64,000 nt of DNA from Gnetum montanum (GCA_015680685.1 MNCI01030542.1:58208-122207), one strand, 5' to 3'; numbered from the stretch's first letter, positions 1-11,035 are shown. The notes: generated from the letters alone by a model not told the origin. Made by a program: numbers and translations.

Positions 1-22
1 GGGGGGGGGGGGGGGGGGGGGG
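1..22. other. Homopolymer run of 22 G at the window edge
   Basis: The first 22 bases are all G and are followed by ordinary mixed sequence. A G run this long, exactly at the edge, is compatible with a sequencing or assembly artefact, but the edge of the window hides what precedes it. Nothing suggests a telomere or a promoter. Confidence 0.9.
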
Positions 23-936
23 TTAGTGCTAATTGATGGTTCTAATGGTGTCCACGGAGTGCTAGGGGTGGCAGTGATCCATGGTGTCGACTAGTTGGTG
101 AAAATAACAAAGTAGGTGGAGGTGGGCGACAGCTTGGCGAGGTTGGCACAGATCAAGGGTTGCTCTTATGCATAGATTGTGAGGAATGGTTTCTACCCTT
201 ACAAGGCTAGTGTGGCCCTTATGCAGACCTACGTGATCCCTGCAAGGCCAACATGGCCTGATAATTTTTTAATTATTATATTTTTTATTTTAATTTTTTA
301 ATTTTTTATTTAAAACTATGCAACGGGGCGAGGGGGGGGGGTTGGAGGGTGGCAAGTGAGGGTTATTTAGGTTCGAACCTATGACCTCCTCCTACAATAA
401 ATTTAAAATTTAAAATTAATAAAAGATTTTAAATCGACCACGGAGGGGAGGGACCTGGGCTTGAACCCATAACCTCCCGCTCTCTTCCTCTTTATGTTAT
501 TATTATTATTTATTTATTTTTATAATTATAATAATAATTTAATCAATTAATATTATTTTAATGCACGTATAACGAGAAACTTTAAACATTCATATCTCTC
601 AAACTGTAAGTCCGATTGAGACAAAATTTGTACCATTAGGATTCAAAAACAAAGTTGAAATTTTAGGAATTAAAAGGAACAACATAGCCTATTTTGTTGA
701 ATTGACATTTCTAGGCTGACATATGGTAACTTGAGGTCTTCTAGATTACTTGGATAATTACTTTCAACAAAGCAAAATCAATTCAGTTCATGGTTACTAA
801 CTTTTTAGGAGAAACTTAACAATGACCTTAATCAATTAATATTTATAGTATTAAGCTAGGTAAGAGTTACTTTGATAGATGTATCCTTATCTTATCAACA
901 TCTCTTGCAACTAAGATGTAATCAAATCTTCATCAG
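23..936. other. AT-rich flank without a gene; paired tRNA B-box-like blocks
   Basis: No coding signal is visible. Two related blocks sit at 370-390 and 457-477, each with the form GG(T/C)TTYGAACCYATRACCTCC. The first contains GGTTCGAACC, which matches the B box of tRNA genes and of tRNA-derived SINEs. No A box at the right spacing was seen, so a SINE or tRNA call is not justified. Because AT1 is inserted at 937, this flank should be the other half of the interrupted older element whose primer site lies at 11021-11033, but I could not recognise its domains. Confidence 0.4.
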
Positions 937-1770
937 TGATGAGCGACGAAGTACCCCTATGCTCAACCATATGAATAGCAGTGTTTCATGCACGATCCGG
1001 TCGAATTCCAAGGACTAAGTGCCTATGCGTGTTTGTTGAACAATAATGGGTTGATTAATTGTTATCTTTCCAAACGTACTTGTATGTCATGGTTGTATGG
1101 TTAAGTAAGCTTGAGGCATATGATTTTTATGGCTTTTATATGTTTTATATCCTGCGCTAAGAAGGAGGGGAGAAGAGATAATTAAGTAACTAATCTAAAG
1201 TAACTATTCATTAACTAAGTTCTAAGTACTCCTAACACCAGTATCCATTCCCACTTGACGTACACATCCTGAACCAGTGCAACACTACTAGGGTTACCAA
1301 ATGCTAATCATTATTGGGTTGCCAAGTGCTACACGCATGCTCGAAGCAGTTGTACTGTGTGTATTTAACTAAGAGAGTTGTAGGGAGAGAGAAATCATTA
1401 ATTAACTACAAAAGCGTTAAATAATATTTAACACTAATTAATCTATTCTGTATGCTGCAAGGTTTATCATAAAGTTTGTCTTTATTGCCGTACACAAAGT
1501 GTGCTCAGGTACACAATGCTCGAATAAAGATCCGTTCACTCTATGACTTCTACTGTGGGCACACATAAATAATTCTAACTCTGGGGGGAGAAATTGGAAA
1601 GAGTTTGGCTAAGGGACTAACTTCTAACTATGGGAACCAAGGGCATTGCCTCTTGTTTATAGATAAGGAGACAGGCCGCGATATCGGGTATCCGATATCG
1701 CATGGTCGATGCGATATCGTGTATGCGATATCGTAGATGCGATATCATGTAAGCAATATCACGCTCATCA
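937..1770 (-). repeat. AT1 3' LTR (left copy)
   Basis: This repeat is 834 bp and matches 10049-10882 along its whole length. Its ends are TGATGAGC and GCTCATCA, a perfect 8-bp terminal inverted repeat. On the minus strand U3 starts at 1770. A TATA-like CTATAAACA lies at 1662-1654, preceded by the periodic GATATC array at 1680-1760. Differences from the right copy cluster in the first 160 bases (937-1100, the U5 end). Confidence 0.93.
1680..1760 (-). promoter_or_regulatory. Array of palindromic GATATC boxes in AT1 U3
   Basis: GATATC occurs at 1680, 1694, 1713, 1727 and 1741, with a variant AATATC at 1755. Spacings are 14, 19, 14, 14 and 14 bases. Most boxes have the wider context GCGATATCG, itself nearly palindromic. 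The array lies immediately upstream of the TATA-like box in the direction of LTR transcription, so it is placed like an enhancer. The right LTR carries the same array with substitutions at 10792-10871. That it binds a transcription factor is inference. Confidence 0.6.
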
Positions 1771-1780
1771 TACCCCCATG
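1771..1780 (-). promoter_or_regulatory. AT1 polypurine tract
   Basis: Directly inside the 3' LTR the minus strand reads CATGGGGGTA and then the LTR start TGATGAG. A short G-rich tract touching the 3' LTR is the plus-strand primer of LTR elements. AT3 has the equivalent tract GTGGGGGTA at 45679-45687. Confidence 0.7.
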
Positions 1781-3670
1781 ACTGAATGAAAACTCATCCT
1801 TGAGTTCCTTACAAAATATTGGGAAGGTATGGGATTATTGATTGAATGACTATTGACGATGGAACGGGGTGACTGACTCAACATGCCCAATGAACGGATC
1901 AACAATACAATACATGATAGCATTTGTGTTCATGACCACAAAAGTGAACACTGTACATAAATGACATCCAGCCTTATTTGGCAGCTGGGAGAGAAGAAGG
2001 AGTGAGAGAGAGAAAAGAAGAAGACGTGGTGCCGTCAATGCCAAGATTGCACCTGTCGTTGTTCATCCATAGCCACGCCACCAATCTTGCTCCTTTCGTA
2101 AACGTTCCAATTCTGGTCCATCCTGAGTGCATCCTCTAGGCCCAGTCCATTGTTGTATGATCACCATCTGCACACACAACATAGCCAAAAATGAGCGAGG
2201 GTAGATAAATCACAATGTAGTTAATACCTTTCCTTAATGTGAAGTGCATTGGCTGAGTTTTGATTATGGCAGATACTGGTTCTAGAGTTTTAACACTAGT
2301 GACTACCTAAGGTGTAGGGGTTAGGAAAAATTGAAAAATTTGTGGATGAAGAAAGAACCTCCAGTAGCGATAGGATGGAAAAAGACAAGGAATAAGAAAG
2401 ATGGAGAAAAAGTAACAACGACAACGCCAATAAAATGGATGTCATGGATGGGGATGAAATAAAAATTAGTGATTGCAGGAAATGTTTAAGGGAAACAAGT
2501 TAACAAATGCACCAAAAAGGAATGTCAGTGGATCCTCCCCAAAGCAGGCTCATGCCTTTAGTGCCCTGACAGACCCACAAACCAAAGAGTCCGTAGGCTC
2601 TAGGAATGTCAATTGGAAGCAAGAGTTAAAAACTAACCCACAAGAAATTACCAAGGAAGAACAATGCATCAACCAAGATACAAACTAATGATAAAATCAG
2701 CAATGAGGTGAAAATTGGAAAGGAAAGATGGAGAAGAGAGAACGGAATGGAAACCCAAGAACAAGGTTGTGTAAAGTCCCTTGTGTGTTTCATGGTCAAT
2801 GTGATTGAGTAGAACTCATTCCAAATCTAGACTTAAATAGACCACAGTCAGTGACCTCGCATCAACACAGTTGACCAACCCATCCTCTTAGAGCAACAAG
2901 AATTCCTCTACAAAAAGTCACCACCATTCCAAGGAAAGCAAGATGGAGAACCAAGAAGTGAGAAGGGGCCTTAGTTAGAGGGAACCTTGAGGCATGGGTA
3001 ACATGTTTTTCCAGTGCCATAACCAGTGTGTGTAGCCCAAGTTCATTATTATGTCTAAGGGATGTGCTTTGAATTCTCACTATTTTTTTTCGCGTGAGAA
3101 CCACACCATGCAAAGACTTATTTTTATGTACTCAAATTTCGATAGTTTGATGAATGGTCAGAATGGTGGAAAACAGAAAGAAAAAGCATCAAAGCACTCA
3201 AAAGAATGGCTAGTACAAAAGCATAGAATCCCCTTAAAGTCACACCCTTTTCATCCTTTGAGTCTTTCCTTAGTCTAAGAAATACCCAACCACCAATTCA
3301 TTAATAGTTTTATTAAAGAAAGGGACTATACAGTTCCAAGCTAAGGAAGACCATAGGATTTTATGGATGTATGAACGACATGGACTCATTGCCTGTTTAA
3401 TTAAAAGAACCATACCTTGATATCGACATCATACTGCAAAGGTAAAATCCAAACATTAGCAATCGATATGATATTATTCATACCACCATCATGAACACTT
3501 ATTGGGTAACAAACAGAACAAAATAAAATAAGCACACAAAGAAATGGTAAAAATATGAATGATGGTGTAAAACAAAAATAAGAAAGATTAAAGAAATGTG
3601 CAAAACAAAAATGTGTAAAACAAAAAATGTGTAAAACAAAAACTTAGAAAGAAGTAAGGGCCTTCAATGA
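1781..3670 (-). other. AT1 3' non-coding region; env-position ORF missing
   Basis: No supportable gene lies here. The part next to the LTR (1771-1830) matches AT3 at 45679-45755, and the part around 2500-3290 matches AT3 at 49240-50000. AT3 has an additional 3 kb between these blocks that contains a decayed ORF. AT1 therefore looks like the deleted version, although gain in AT3 cannot be excluded. A short minus-strand frame at 1850-2044 with a leucine-rich start comes from a GA-rich microsatellite and is not accepted as a gene. Confidence 0.6.
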
Positions 3671-4940
3671 TTAGCAAGTATGGCCATCTCCCCCATAACT
3701 AAATTGGAAGGAGGAGATTTGAAATAATGAGCAAGGTTGCCCACTTACAAAGGTAGCATATGTTCTGGTTGGCCTAAACTCATGGAAAGGTTTTGTTTGT
3801 TGCACATTGACTAACAGTCTCTTATCTGGGCTCTCAAGTTTATATATGGTCATGGCCCCTGAAGGCAAAGTTAAATAGATGATGTAAGGTCATTCCCATA
3901 GTGTTTGAAATTTGGTGCGTTGTGACACATGTGTGGGGTTCTAGTAGAGAACCTTATCTCCTGGCTGGTACTTAACTCTCCTAATTTTTAGGTCATGACG
4001 TTATTTATTAAATGCCTTGTGCAACTCATTAGATGATAGGGCAACTAATCGGTTCTTGTCTAGCAAGTTAAGAGTCATCAACCTTTGTTTTTTTGCTAGA
4101 TCAAGGTTAAGGTTGAGGTCACATGCTGTGGCTAGTGTACAGAGCTCAATTTGGATAGGGAGCGTTGGAAGTTTTCCATACACTAACTCGTAGGGAGAGT
4201 AGCCTATAGGGAGTTTCCACGTGGAGCGGTATGCCCAAAGAGCATCGTTCAGTTTAGTGCTCTAGTCTTGCCTATGTTGGCTAATAGTTCTAGTCAGTAT
4301 CTTAGTAATCTCCTTGTTGGTGACCTGGGCTTGACCGTTTGCTTGGGGGTGGTATGGTGTAGTCAATTTGTGCTCAACCCCTAAGCGTTGCATTAGCTTC
4401 TGAAAAGTTGCACCTATGAAGTGTGTTCCATTATCGGAGATAAGTGCACGTGGCACACCAAACCTATTAACAACTTGTTGTTGAACAAATCAAACAGCTG
4501 TAGATGATGTGCAATCTTTAACGGTAGCTACTTCAGCCCATTTTGTTAAGTAGTCTATGGCAACTACAATGTAAGCTTTTCCATTGGACATTGGTGTAAT
4601 GGGCCCCATGAAATCGATTCCCCAAATGTCGAAGGGTTCTAATGGTTGAATCCATTGTTGTGGACCCTCCATTCTAGAAGTCATTCCCCCATCACGTTAA
4701 CAATGTTTACAAGATTGGATGAAGTGATGGGTGTCCTCGAACAAGGTAGGCCAATAATACCCTGCAAGTATGATCTTAATAGCCATTCGTCTCCCAGTGT
4801 AGTGACCCACACACGGGCCCCCATGAACATCTTGGAGAACTCTCAATTGATCTCTATCCAGAACACACCATCGAACCAAGCCATCAGGACATACTTTGTA
4901 AAGTTGTACATTGATTTCCATAAAGTACTTGGCTCTATGA
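3671..4940 (-). pseudogene. AT1 integrase
   Basis: Integrase inserts the retrotransposon cDNA into the genome. On the minus strand the order is an HHCC zinc finger (about 4,860-4,697: DVHGGPCVGHYTG, later SCKHC), the catalytic core (about 4,684-4,260: WGIDFMGPITP with the first Asp, ISDNGTHF with the second, NKEITKIL with the Glu) and a C-terminal domain ending at 3671. The DDE residues are present, but the domain is split over several frames (4697-4921, 4490-4684, 4262-4456, 4001-4183, 3671-3868) by stops and frameshifts. No chromodomain was seen, as expected for Athila. Confidence 0.85.
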
Positions 4941-4945
4941 AGAAA

Positions 4946-5589
4946 TTATTGTTTCTTCTTAAGGTCTAACTCTTGTGGTGTTTGTTGGGTAAATAGATAG
5001 GTAAGAATGCTATTGTACCAGTTTGTCTTTGTGGGTAATTGGTCATTCACTACATCGGCAAAGAGGAACTCATTAAGGAAGTGATCAGAAATAGGATACT
5101 TGTCCTCTTTGCTGTCCCAGCGCAACTGAGATAAATGATCGGTAACTACATTCTCAGTGCCTTTACGATCGATCATTAGTGGATTGAACTCTTGCAGGAT
5201 TACCAGCCATCGTATAATACGAGGGCTTACCATTGGCTTATTCATGAGGAACTGGATTGCACTATGATATGTGTGTATGAATACTTTGTATCCCAATACA
5301 TAGTGCCTAAAGTTTTCCAATGCAAACACTATAGCCATTAATTCTTTTTCTATATTAGTGTAGTTAAGTTGTCCACTAGCTATACTTTTACTTGCATAGT
5401 GGATGTAATAAGGGCATTTTTGATCATCTAACTGTGTAAGTACGACTCCTAAGATATAGTTGGACGCATCGGTCATGACATGAAACAGTTTGGACCAGTC
5501 AAGAGCTTGTCGAATGGGTGTTTCTACCAACTTTTGCTTCAAATTTTGGAAGGCGAGTTCGCATTCCCTAGTCCACTCGAAGGGTACGT
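4946..5589 (-). pseudogene. AT1 RNase H
   Basis: This is the RNase H domain of pol, which degrades the RNA strand during reverse transcription. It is the C-terminal part of a 284-codon open frame (4946-5800). MTDASNYILGVVL carries the first catalytic Asp and TNIEKELMAIVFAL the Glu. The usual TDHSAI motif reads TYHSAI, so one catalytic Asp is replaced by Tyr (about 5,262). The last motif, ENVVTDHLSQL, is kept. The lost Asp predicts an inactive enzyme even where the frame is open. Confidence 0.85.
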
Positions 5590-6721
5590 CCTTTTTCGTT
5601 AACTCTACCAATGGTTTGGCAACCTTTGAAAAGTTCTCTATGAATCTCTTATAGTAGCCAGTGTGTCCAAGGAATGACCGAATGTCTTTGAAAGTTTCTG
5701 GTTGACGAGTAATTCCTTGGATGACTTTGATCTTCTCAGGGTCTACCTCTATCCTTACATGTGAAATTTTATGCCCAAGTACTACGCCTTCTTGGACCAT
5801 TAAATGGATTTTCTACCAGTTGAGCCTTAGATTAGTCTCTACACATCTTTTTAGCACTTGCTCTAATCGGTCCAAGGCTTGATCAAAACTTGCTCTGTAA
5901 GTGGATAAGTCATCCATAAATACTTCCACACCATTTCCTCTCTGTTGCTGGAAAATGCTTAGAACTAAGCGTTGAAACATGGCAGGGGCATTACATAAGC
6001 CAAACGCCATTTGTTTGTATGCAAACATTCCCCAAGGACTGGTGAACGTAGTTTTGGCTTGGGCTTCTGGGGCTATCTGTATTTGGTTGTATCCACTATA
6101 GCCATCCAGAAAACTATAATAGCGATGCCCTACGATTATTTCTAAGACTTGGTTAACAAATGGTAACAGAAAGTGATCCTTGAATGTTGCCATGTTTAGC
6201 AGCCTAAAATCTATGCACACCCTCCATTTGCCTCCCTTTTTAGGCACAATTACCAAGGGGCTAACCCATTCGCTATCAGCGATGGGGTATATGAACCCAA
6301 CCTTTAGAAGTTGTTCTATTTCTTTTTTCACTACTTGTTTCAACTTTGGGTTCAATTGCCTCTGTGGTTGTTTTCCAGGCTCCATGGAGGAGTTAGTGTA
6401 CATCCTATGTTGGCATATCCTAGGATCTATTCTAGTTAATTCCAGATATGGCCAGGCGAAGGCTTTTCACCACTTGTTTATAGCCTTGAGTAGACTTTCT
6501 TTTTGTTGCGAAGCAAGTCTCGCCTTGATGATTACCAGTTTTCCATTCTTAAGAAATGTGTACTCCATATCGGTGGGCAATGGTTTTAGCTCCAGGGGCT
6601 CTTGTTTAAATTTTTTAGGAATTTCCAACTTCCCCCAGTTGATGTTTTCTAAGTTAAGACTGGGAAGTTGGTGGTGGACTTGCTCTAATGCATCAATGCT
6701 ATCTATGTAAGTGCAAGTCAA
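5590..6721 (-). pseudogene. AT1 reverse transcriptase
   Basis: This RNA-directed DNA polymerase domain copies the element RNA into cDNA. A 196-codon open frame (5813-6403) holds most of the palm: YPIADSEWVSPLVIVPKKGG, FLDGYSGYNQIQIAPE, FGLCNAPAMFQR and the catalytic box FMDDLST with both aspartates. A frameshift or stop near 5805 separates it from the thumb in frame 4946-5800 (GVVLGHKIS, IRSFLGHTGYYKRF). The preceding linker (6467-6721, LELKPLPTDMEY) is also Athila-like. It is decayed but the best-preserved RT in the window. Confidence 0.9.
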
Positions 6722-6844
6722 ACCCTCAGTTAGTTAAATGCATATTAGTGAGCTGCTTTCTTAATAAGCTATCAGCCACTGAGTGTCTTCTTGTCATGTG
6801 GCTGCTACATACAGGCACCTTTGTATGTTGATCGTTTGTGCACA

Positions 6845-7290
6845 CTAATTGCATGCAGACAATGTCAACCTTTGCACGACCCATGATCTTTGCACGCAAT
6901 TGCACCCTGTATCATTGTATGCGATGCATGGAACCTTCTTCTTCTCGATCTTTCCAAAAGTGTTTTCCTTAGATATTTCTAGGGAAAGATCACAGATTCC
7001 TAGGTGCGCATCAATAGTGCTCAGCCATGCCCTTCCCATTATGATTGGGAAGTCGCCCTTACTATTATTCACTTGGATCACCAGGAAGTTAGCTGGATAC
7101 AACCACCCACAAACAATGGTAACAATGTCCTCCAGTAATCCCAAGGGGATAGTGATGGACTGGTTGGCTAACTCTAAATGAACATTACTCTTTTTCAATG
7201 GGGGTAGGTTCTAGGCCTTATACATTTCTTGGGATATTAGGTTGACACCAGAACCTGAATCTAAAAGAGCTTTGCATGGCTCATTTCCAA
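6845..7290 (-). pseudogene. AT1 aspartic protease
   Basis: This is a retropepsin-type protease that would process the Gag-Pol polyprotein. The active-site region reads LLDSGSGVNLIS just upstream of 7198, a DSG triad in place of the common DTG. It is followed by HLELANQSITIPLG and the flap and C-terminal region FPIIMGRAWLSTIDAHLGI. A TAG interrupts the frame between the active site and 7198. The following 6725-6844 contains no recognisable domain. Confidence 0.8.
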
Positions 7291-7399
7291 CGATTTGTAG
7301 ATAGATCAGGGGACTCCCAGGATCAAAGAATTTCCTGGGAAGGTGGCTAGCTTTAATCTAATTAGTAACGGCATGTGTTAACATGACCATATATATTGA

Positions 7400-9917
7400 G
7401 TGCGGTGTTAAGTTTGAAGGGGGCTTCGAAGCTTTAGTTGATATGGAGGTGTCCAAAGACTCAACCACTTAAGGTTGCAAAGGCTTGGTTGGACCATTGG
7501 TTCTGAAGAAAGATCTTTTCTTTGTACGATTGTTAGAACCAATGGTAGGTTGAGGATTAATAGCCCTTGTGGCATTGTGTTGTTGTGGCCGAGTAGGGAG
7601 TTCACCTTGCATTGTTAGAGTATGTGGTAATGGAGCTATTGGTGGGAGAGATGTGGCCGGATTGGAAGGATGGTACACTTGTGGGATGTTGCCCCTAGGA
7701 GAGGGAGTCCTATAGTATTCACGGACTTGGTAGTGATGTTGGGGAGTAATGTGACCAACAGAGTCACATGGAGAGATTGGATGCTGCATGTAATATCCAT
7801 ATGGGTTAGGTTGTAGGTAAGGATATTGTTGCCTTGGTGGTGGCATTCCCCATGACTATGGGTGTTTCCACTGTTGATGTTGCTCAATTGGTTGTGGTGG
7901 AGTTCCACTTGGATAATATGTTAAAGGTTGGTGGAATTACCTTGGGTTACCTTGGGGATAAGGTAACCTTCGGGATGTTTGCCGTTTGTTTAAACATGGA
8001 TTAAGTGCATACACCCCAGATTCATGTAAATGTGAGATTACAGGGTAACATCCCTTAGGATGGTCATATTGACAGATCTCACATCCACTATCATCATCTG
8101 TATCTAGGTCCACAACCTCTTCAATAATAGCAACTTTACCCTTACCCTTGTTATGTGCATTTTCTGCTTTTCTCTTTTTCCTTTTGTCACGATCATTGCC
8201 TCACTCCCTAGACTCCTCTACTACTTTGAGCATAGTTTGAAACCTACTATCCAGGGAGTCCCACATTTGGTCTACCTTTGCTGATACTTTTGATGCTAGC
8301 TTTTGAATAGGCAAGGTTTTCCTATTCACCATCTCTTCGAGTGGTGACTCTTCCTCATCCTCACAAAATCTTACTCTCTTCTTTCGGAGGGAAGGATCTC
8401 AGTTATATTCTTCCGCACTTTCTCTTTTTTGTAGCTCACCTTCTTCCTTAGCTACTTGCTCCAGTAGTTTGTGAATTTGATGGGACCTAAGCTCAGATAA
8501 CCTTCTTTGGGCATAAGTCCTAAGGGTTCTTCTTATTTCATGCCTAAGCCCATCTACAAGATGGCGTAGTTGATCCCATTGCGAATAACCATGGCCAGGA
8601 CAACGATGTAGTAGTGCATAATAGTGGCCCATGGCAGCATCCAAGGGTTCATGATTTCCTTGTTTCCATCCTTGGATTTTCTTTCACAAGTTGGACACCT
8701 AGGAGTACGTTTGGTACTTATCATTGAACAGTTCTAACATAGTACTCCACCTACGAATGGATTTTAGTTCTAAGGATCGGTACCAGCTTTCAACTTCTTT
8801 TATTAGTGTCCATGGGAACAACTTAAGCTTTTTCCACTCATTTTCTATGTTTTACAAGGCACACGCATCATGAAATGCTTGTAAGTGATTTTGAGGATCA
8901 ACGTTATATCCCCCTTCAAATCGTGGGATGTTATTCATGTCTAGCCTCTTGATCCTACTATCTTTTTGATACCTTGTTGGAACTCTCACGACCTCAGTTA
9001 TATCTAGCATGATTCGCGTGGCGAGTAGGGGTTCATCATGGTCATCTTGTTCGTAGCATCTATGGTGCCTATGCGGTTCCCTACTCTCCCTTCTTTTATG
9101 GTGTGATTCCCTAGAGTGCCCTCGTCCTCCATCTTGGTTGTCTCATTTGTGACTTCCACTTTGTTTGCCCTTATCCTTACGATCTGTTTCTCTATGGCTA
9201 CGTCCGGACACAGAAGGAGAGGGTGAAGGAGACGATGAAGGTGAAGAAGAAGGAGAACCACCATCATGATGGTGTCTACTACCTTCTCTTCGATGGTCTC
9301 TCCCTCAATCGTGATTGCGATCAGAATGCCCACCTTTGTGTCTTTGTTCCTTTTTCGGACTCTTTGTGTCTGTTGGTATCAGCACTTGGGTTGTGAACAA
9401 TAGACTGGAGGTTCTAATACACAACCCCTTGGCCAAAGTCAAAGGGAGGAACATCGTTATGTGGGTGACTGCCTGAGGCAGGGTCATCACCCTCAATTTC
9501 ACTTAAAACGTGTGGGGCATCCCTAGACCATTTTCCCTTCAAGGACTTATGGTGTCTCTCCTGTTGCAAGTCCCTTTGACGTTGCGCTTCAGTGGAATGA
9601 TAGTCTCTCGAATGATAGTCTTGCGCAATGTACTTTGCGTGTAAGTGTTGCATGCCTATTTGTGTGAGAGCACGAAGAAGCATACTTGGGACTAAACGGT
9701 CGGGAGGTAACACTATGTTACTTTCCAAGTCATGCCAATGCAGTTGTTCATCTTGGTGGAGAATAAAGGTGAAGTCAGATACATATTCATCGGGATGAAT
9801 ATATACCACATGAAACTATTGAGGAACTGGCGGATCAACGTCACATATATCCTGCCGTCGAATGTTTCTTGTGTTAGTCCTAGGTGGTAAAGTGCTTTTA
9901 TGCGAAGAAGAAGACAT
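7400..9917 (-). pseudogene. AT1 gag
   Basis: Gag is the structural protein of the virus-like particle. The likely start is the ATG at 9917-9915, which begins MSSSSHKSTLPPR. An in-frame TAG follows after about 33 codons, and the frame then continues (9414-9809). A capsid-like alpha-helical stretch lies at 8399-8644. A CCHC-like zinc knuckle, CEICQYDHPKGC (spacing C-x2-C-x3-H-x3-C), lies at about 8055-8095. A Pro/Gln-rich tail follows at 7469-7846. Arg/Glu-rich low complexity lies at 9004-9333. Frames change several times, so no full Gag can be made. Confidence 0.75.
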
Positions 9918-10030
9918 CTTGTCTTGTTCAATGTGCAATGTGCTATTATCTTTCCTTAACCAACCCTAAGGGTTCATTCTAACAATGTGAATGATTTCCT
10001 AAGTTCTACTTAGTGCACAAACAACTAAGT

Positions 10031-10047
10031 CCCCAGCAACAGTGCCA
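10031..10047 (-). promoter_or_regulatory. AT1 primer binding site, tRNA-Asp type
   Basis: On the minus strand, one base after the 5' LTR, the sequence is TGGCACTGTTGCTGGGG. Plant tRNA-Asp ends so that its complement is TGGCGCCGTTGCCGGGG. The site differs at three positions, all transitions of the kind left by cytosine methylation. A tRNA-Asp primer is usual for Athila elements. Confidence 0.8.
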
Positions 10048-10048
10048 A

Positions 10049-10882
10049 TGATGAGTGGCGAGGTACCCCTACACTCAACCATACAAATACAAGCGTTTCA
10101 CACACAATCCGGTTGAATTCCAAGGACTAAGTGCCTATGCACCTTTGTGGAACAATAACGGATTGATTAATCGTTGTCTTCCCAAACTTACTTATATGTC
10201 ACGGTTATATGGTTAAGTAAGCTTGGGGCATATGATTTTTATGGCTTTTATGTGTTTTATATCCTGCGCTAATAAGGAGAGGAGAAGAGATAATTAAGTA
10301 ACTAATCTAAAGTAACTATTCATTAACTAAGTTCTAAGTACTCCTAACACCAGTATTCGTTCCCACTTGCCGTACACATCCTAAACTAGTGCAACACTGC
10401 TAGGGTTACCAAATGCTAATCGTTACTAGGTTGCCAAGAGCTACACACATGCTCGAAGCGGTCGTACTGAGTGTATTTAACTAAGAGAGTTGTAGGGTGA
10501 GAGAAATCATTAATTAACTACGAAAACATTAAATAATATTTAACACTAATTAATCTATTCTGTATGCTGCAAGGTTTATCATAAAGTTCGTCTTTATTGC
10601 CATACACAAAGTGTGCTTAGGTACACAATGCTTGAATAAAGATCCGTTCACTCTATGACTCCTACTGCGGGCACGTAGAAATAATTCTAACTCTGGGGGG
10701 AGAAATTGGCAAGAGTTTGGCTAAGGGACTAACTTCTAACTATTGGAACCAAGGGCACCGCCTCTTATTTATAGATAAGGAGACAGGCCCCGATATCGGG
10801 TATCCAATATTGTATGGTCGATGCGATATCGCGGATGCGATATCGTGGACCAATATCACGTACGCGATATCATGGTTCATCA
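10049..10882 (-). repeat. AT1 5' LTR (right copy) with promoter elements
   Basis: This is an 834-bp partner of 937-1770. On the minus strand it has a TATA-like CTATAAATAAG at 10774-10764, better preserved than in the left copy. Upstream lies the GATATC array (GATATC at 10792, 10825, 10839 and 10866; variants AATATT at 10806 and AATATC at 10852). As the 5' LTR it would have driven element transcription. Confidence 0.93.
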
Positions 10883-11035
10883 ATCGGTCAATGATATATC
10901 TTAGATGTATGGTGCATCTGGTGATGAGCAATGATTTTCCTTGTGCTGTGGCTTTATGATTCATCATCAAATTCATGTTGTAGTTGGCCCATGGTTATAA
11001 ATGGCCCTTGGGTTGTCATTTGCTTTGATACCAAT
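10883..11035 (-). mobile_element. Start of an older LTR element interrupted by AT1; tRNA-iMet primer site
   Basis: On the minus strand TGGTATCAAAGCA at 11033-11021 matches the initiator-tRNA-Met primer site (TGGTATCAGAGC) with one mismatch and lies two bases after a sequence ending GATGTCACA. The primer site and leader belong to a copia or chromovirus-type element in the same orientation as AT1. Its body is cut at 10883 by AT1. The continuation to the left of 937 was not recognisable. Confidence 0.5.

Larger units (their letters stand above)
937..10882 (-). mobile_element. AT1: complete but inactive Athila-lineage Ty3/gypsy retrotransposon
   Basis: This is a 9.9-kb LTR retrotransposon read on the minus strand. 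It has two 834-bp LTRs, each starting TGATGAG and ending with the inverted TCATCA. A 5-bp target duplication is ATCAG at 932-936 and ATCGG at 10883-10887 (one transition). A tRNA-Asp-type primer site adjoins the right (5') LTR and a short polypurine tract adjoins the left (3') LTR. Domains run gag, protease, reverse transcriptase, RNase H, integrase, which is the gypsy order. RT motifs such as YPIADSEWVSP, FLDGYSGYNQI and FGLCNAPAMFQR are typical of Athila. All domains carry stops or frameshifts, so it cannot be autonomous. By manual count the LTRs differ at about 9 percent of sites, mostly transitions, which indicates an old insertion. Confidence 0.93.

Noticed and set aside
1850-2044. Minus-strand 64-codon frame with a leucine-rich, signal-peptide-like start, next to the AT1 3' LTR
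   Set aside because: The hydrophobic stretch is the translation of a GA-rich microsatellite, and AT3 has no matching frame at the equivalent place.
6180-6710. 176-codon plus-strand frame
   Set aside because: Antisense shadow of the AT1 reverse transcriptase and linker. The minus strand carries the recognised RT motifs.
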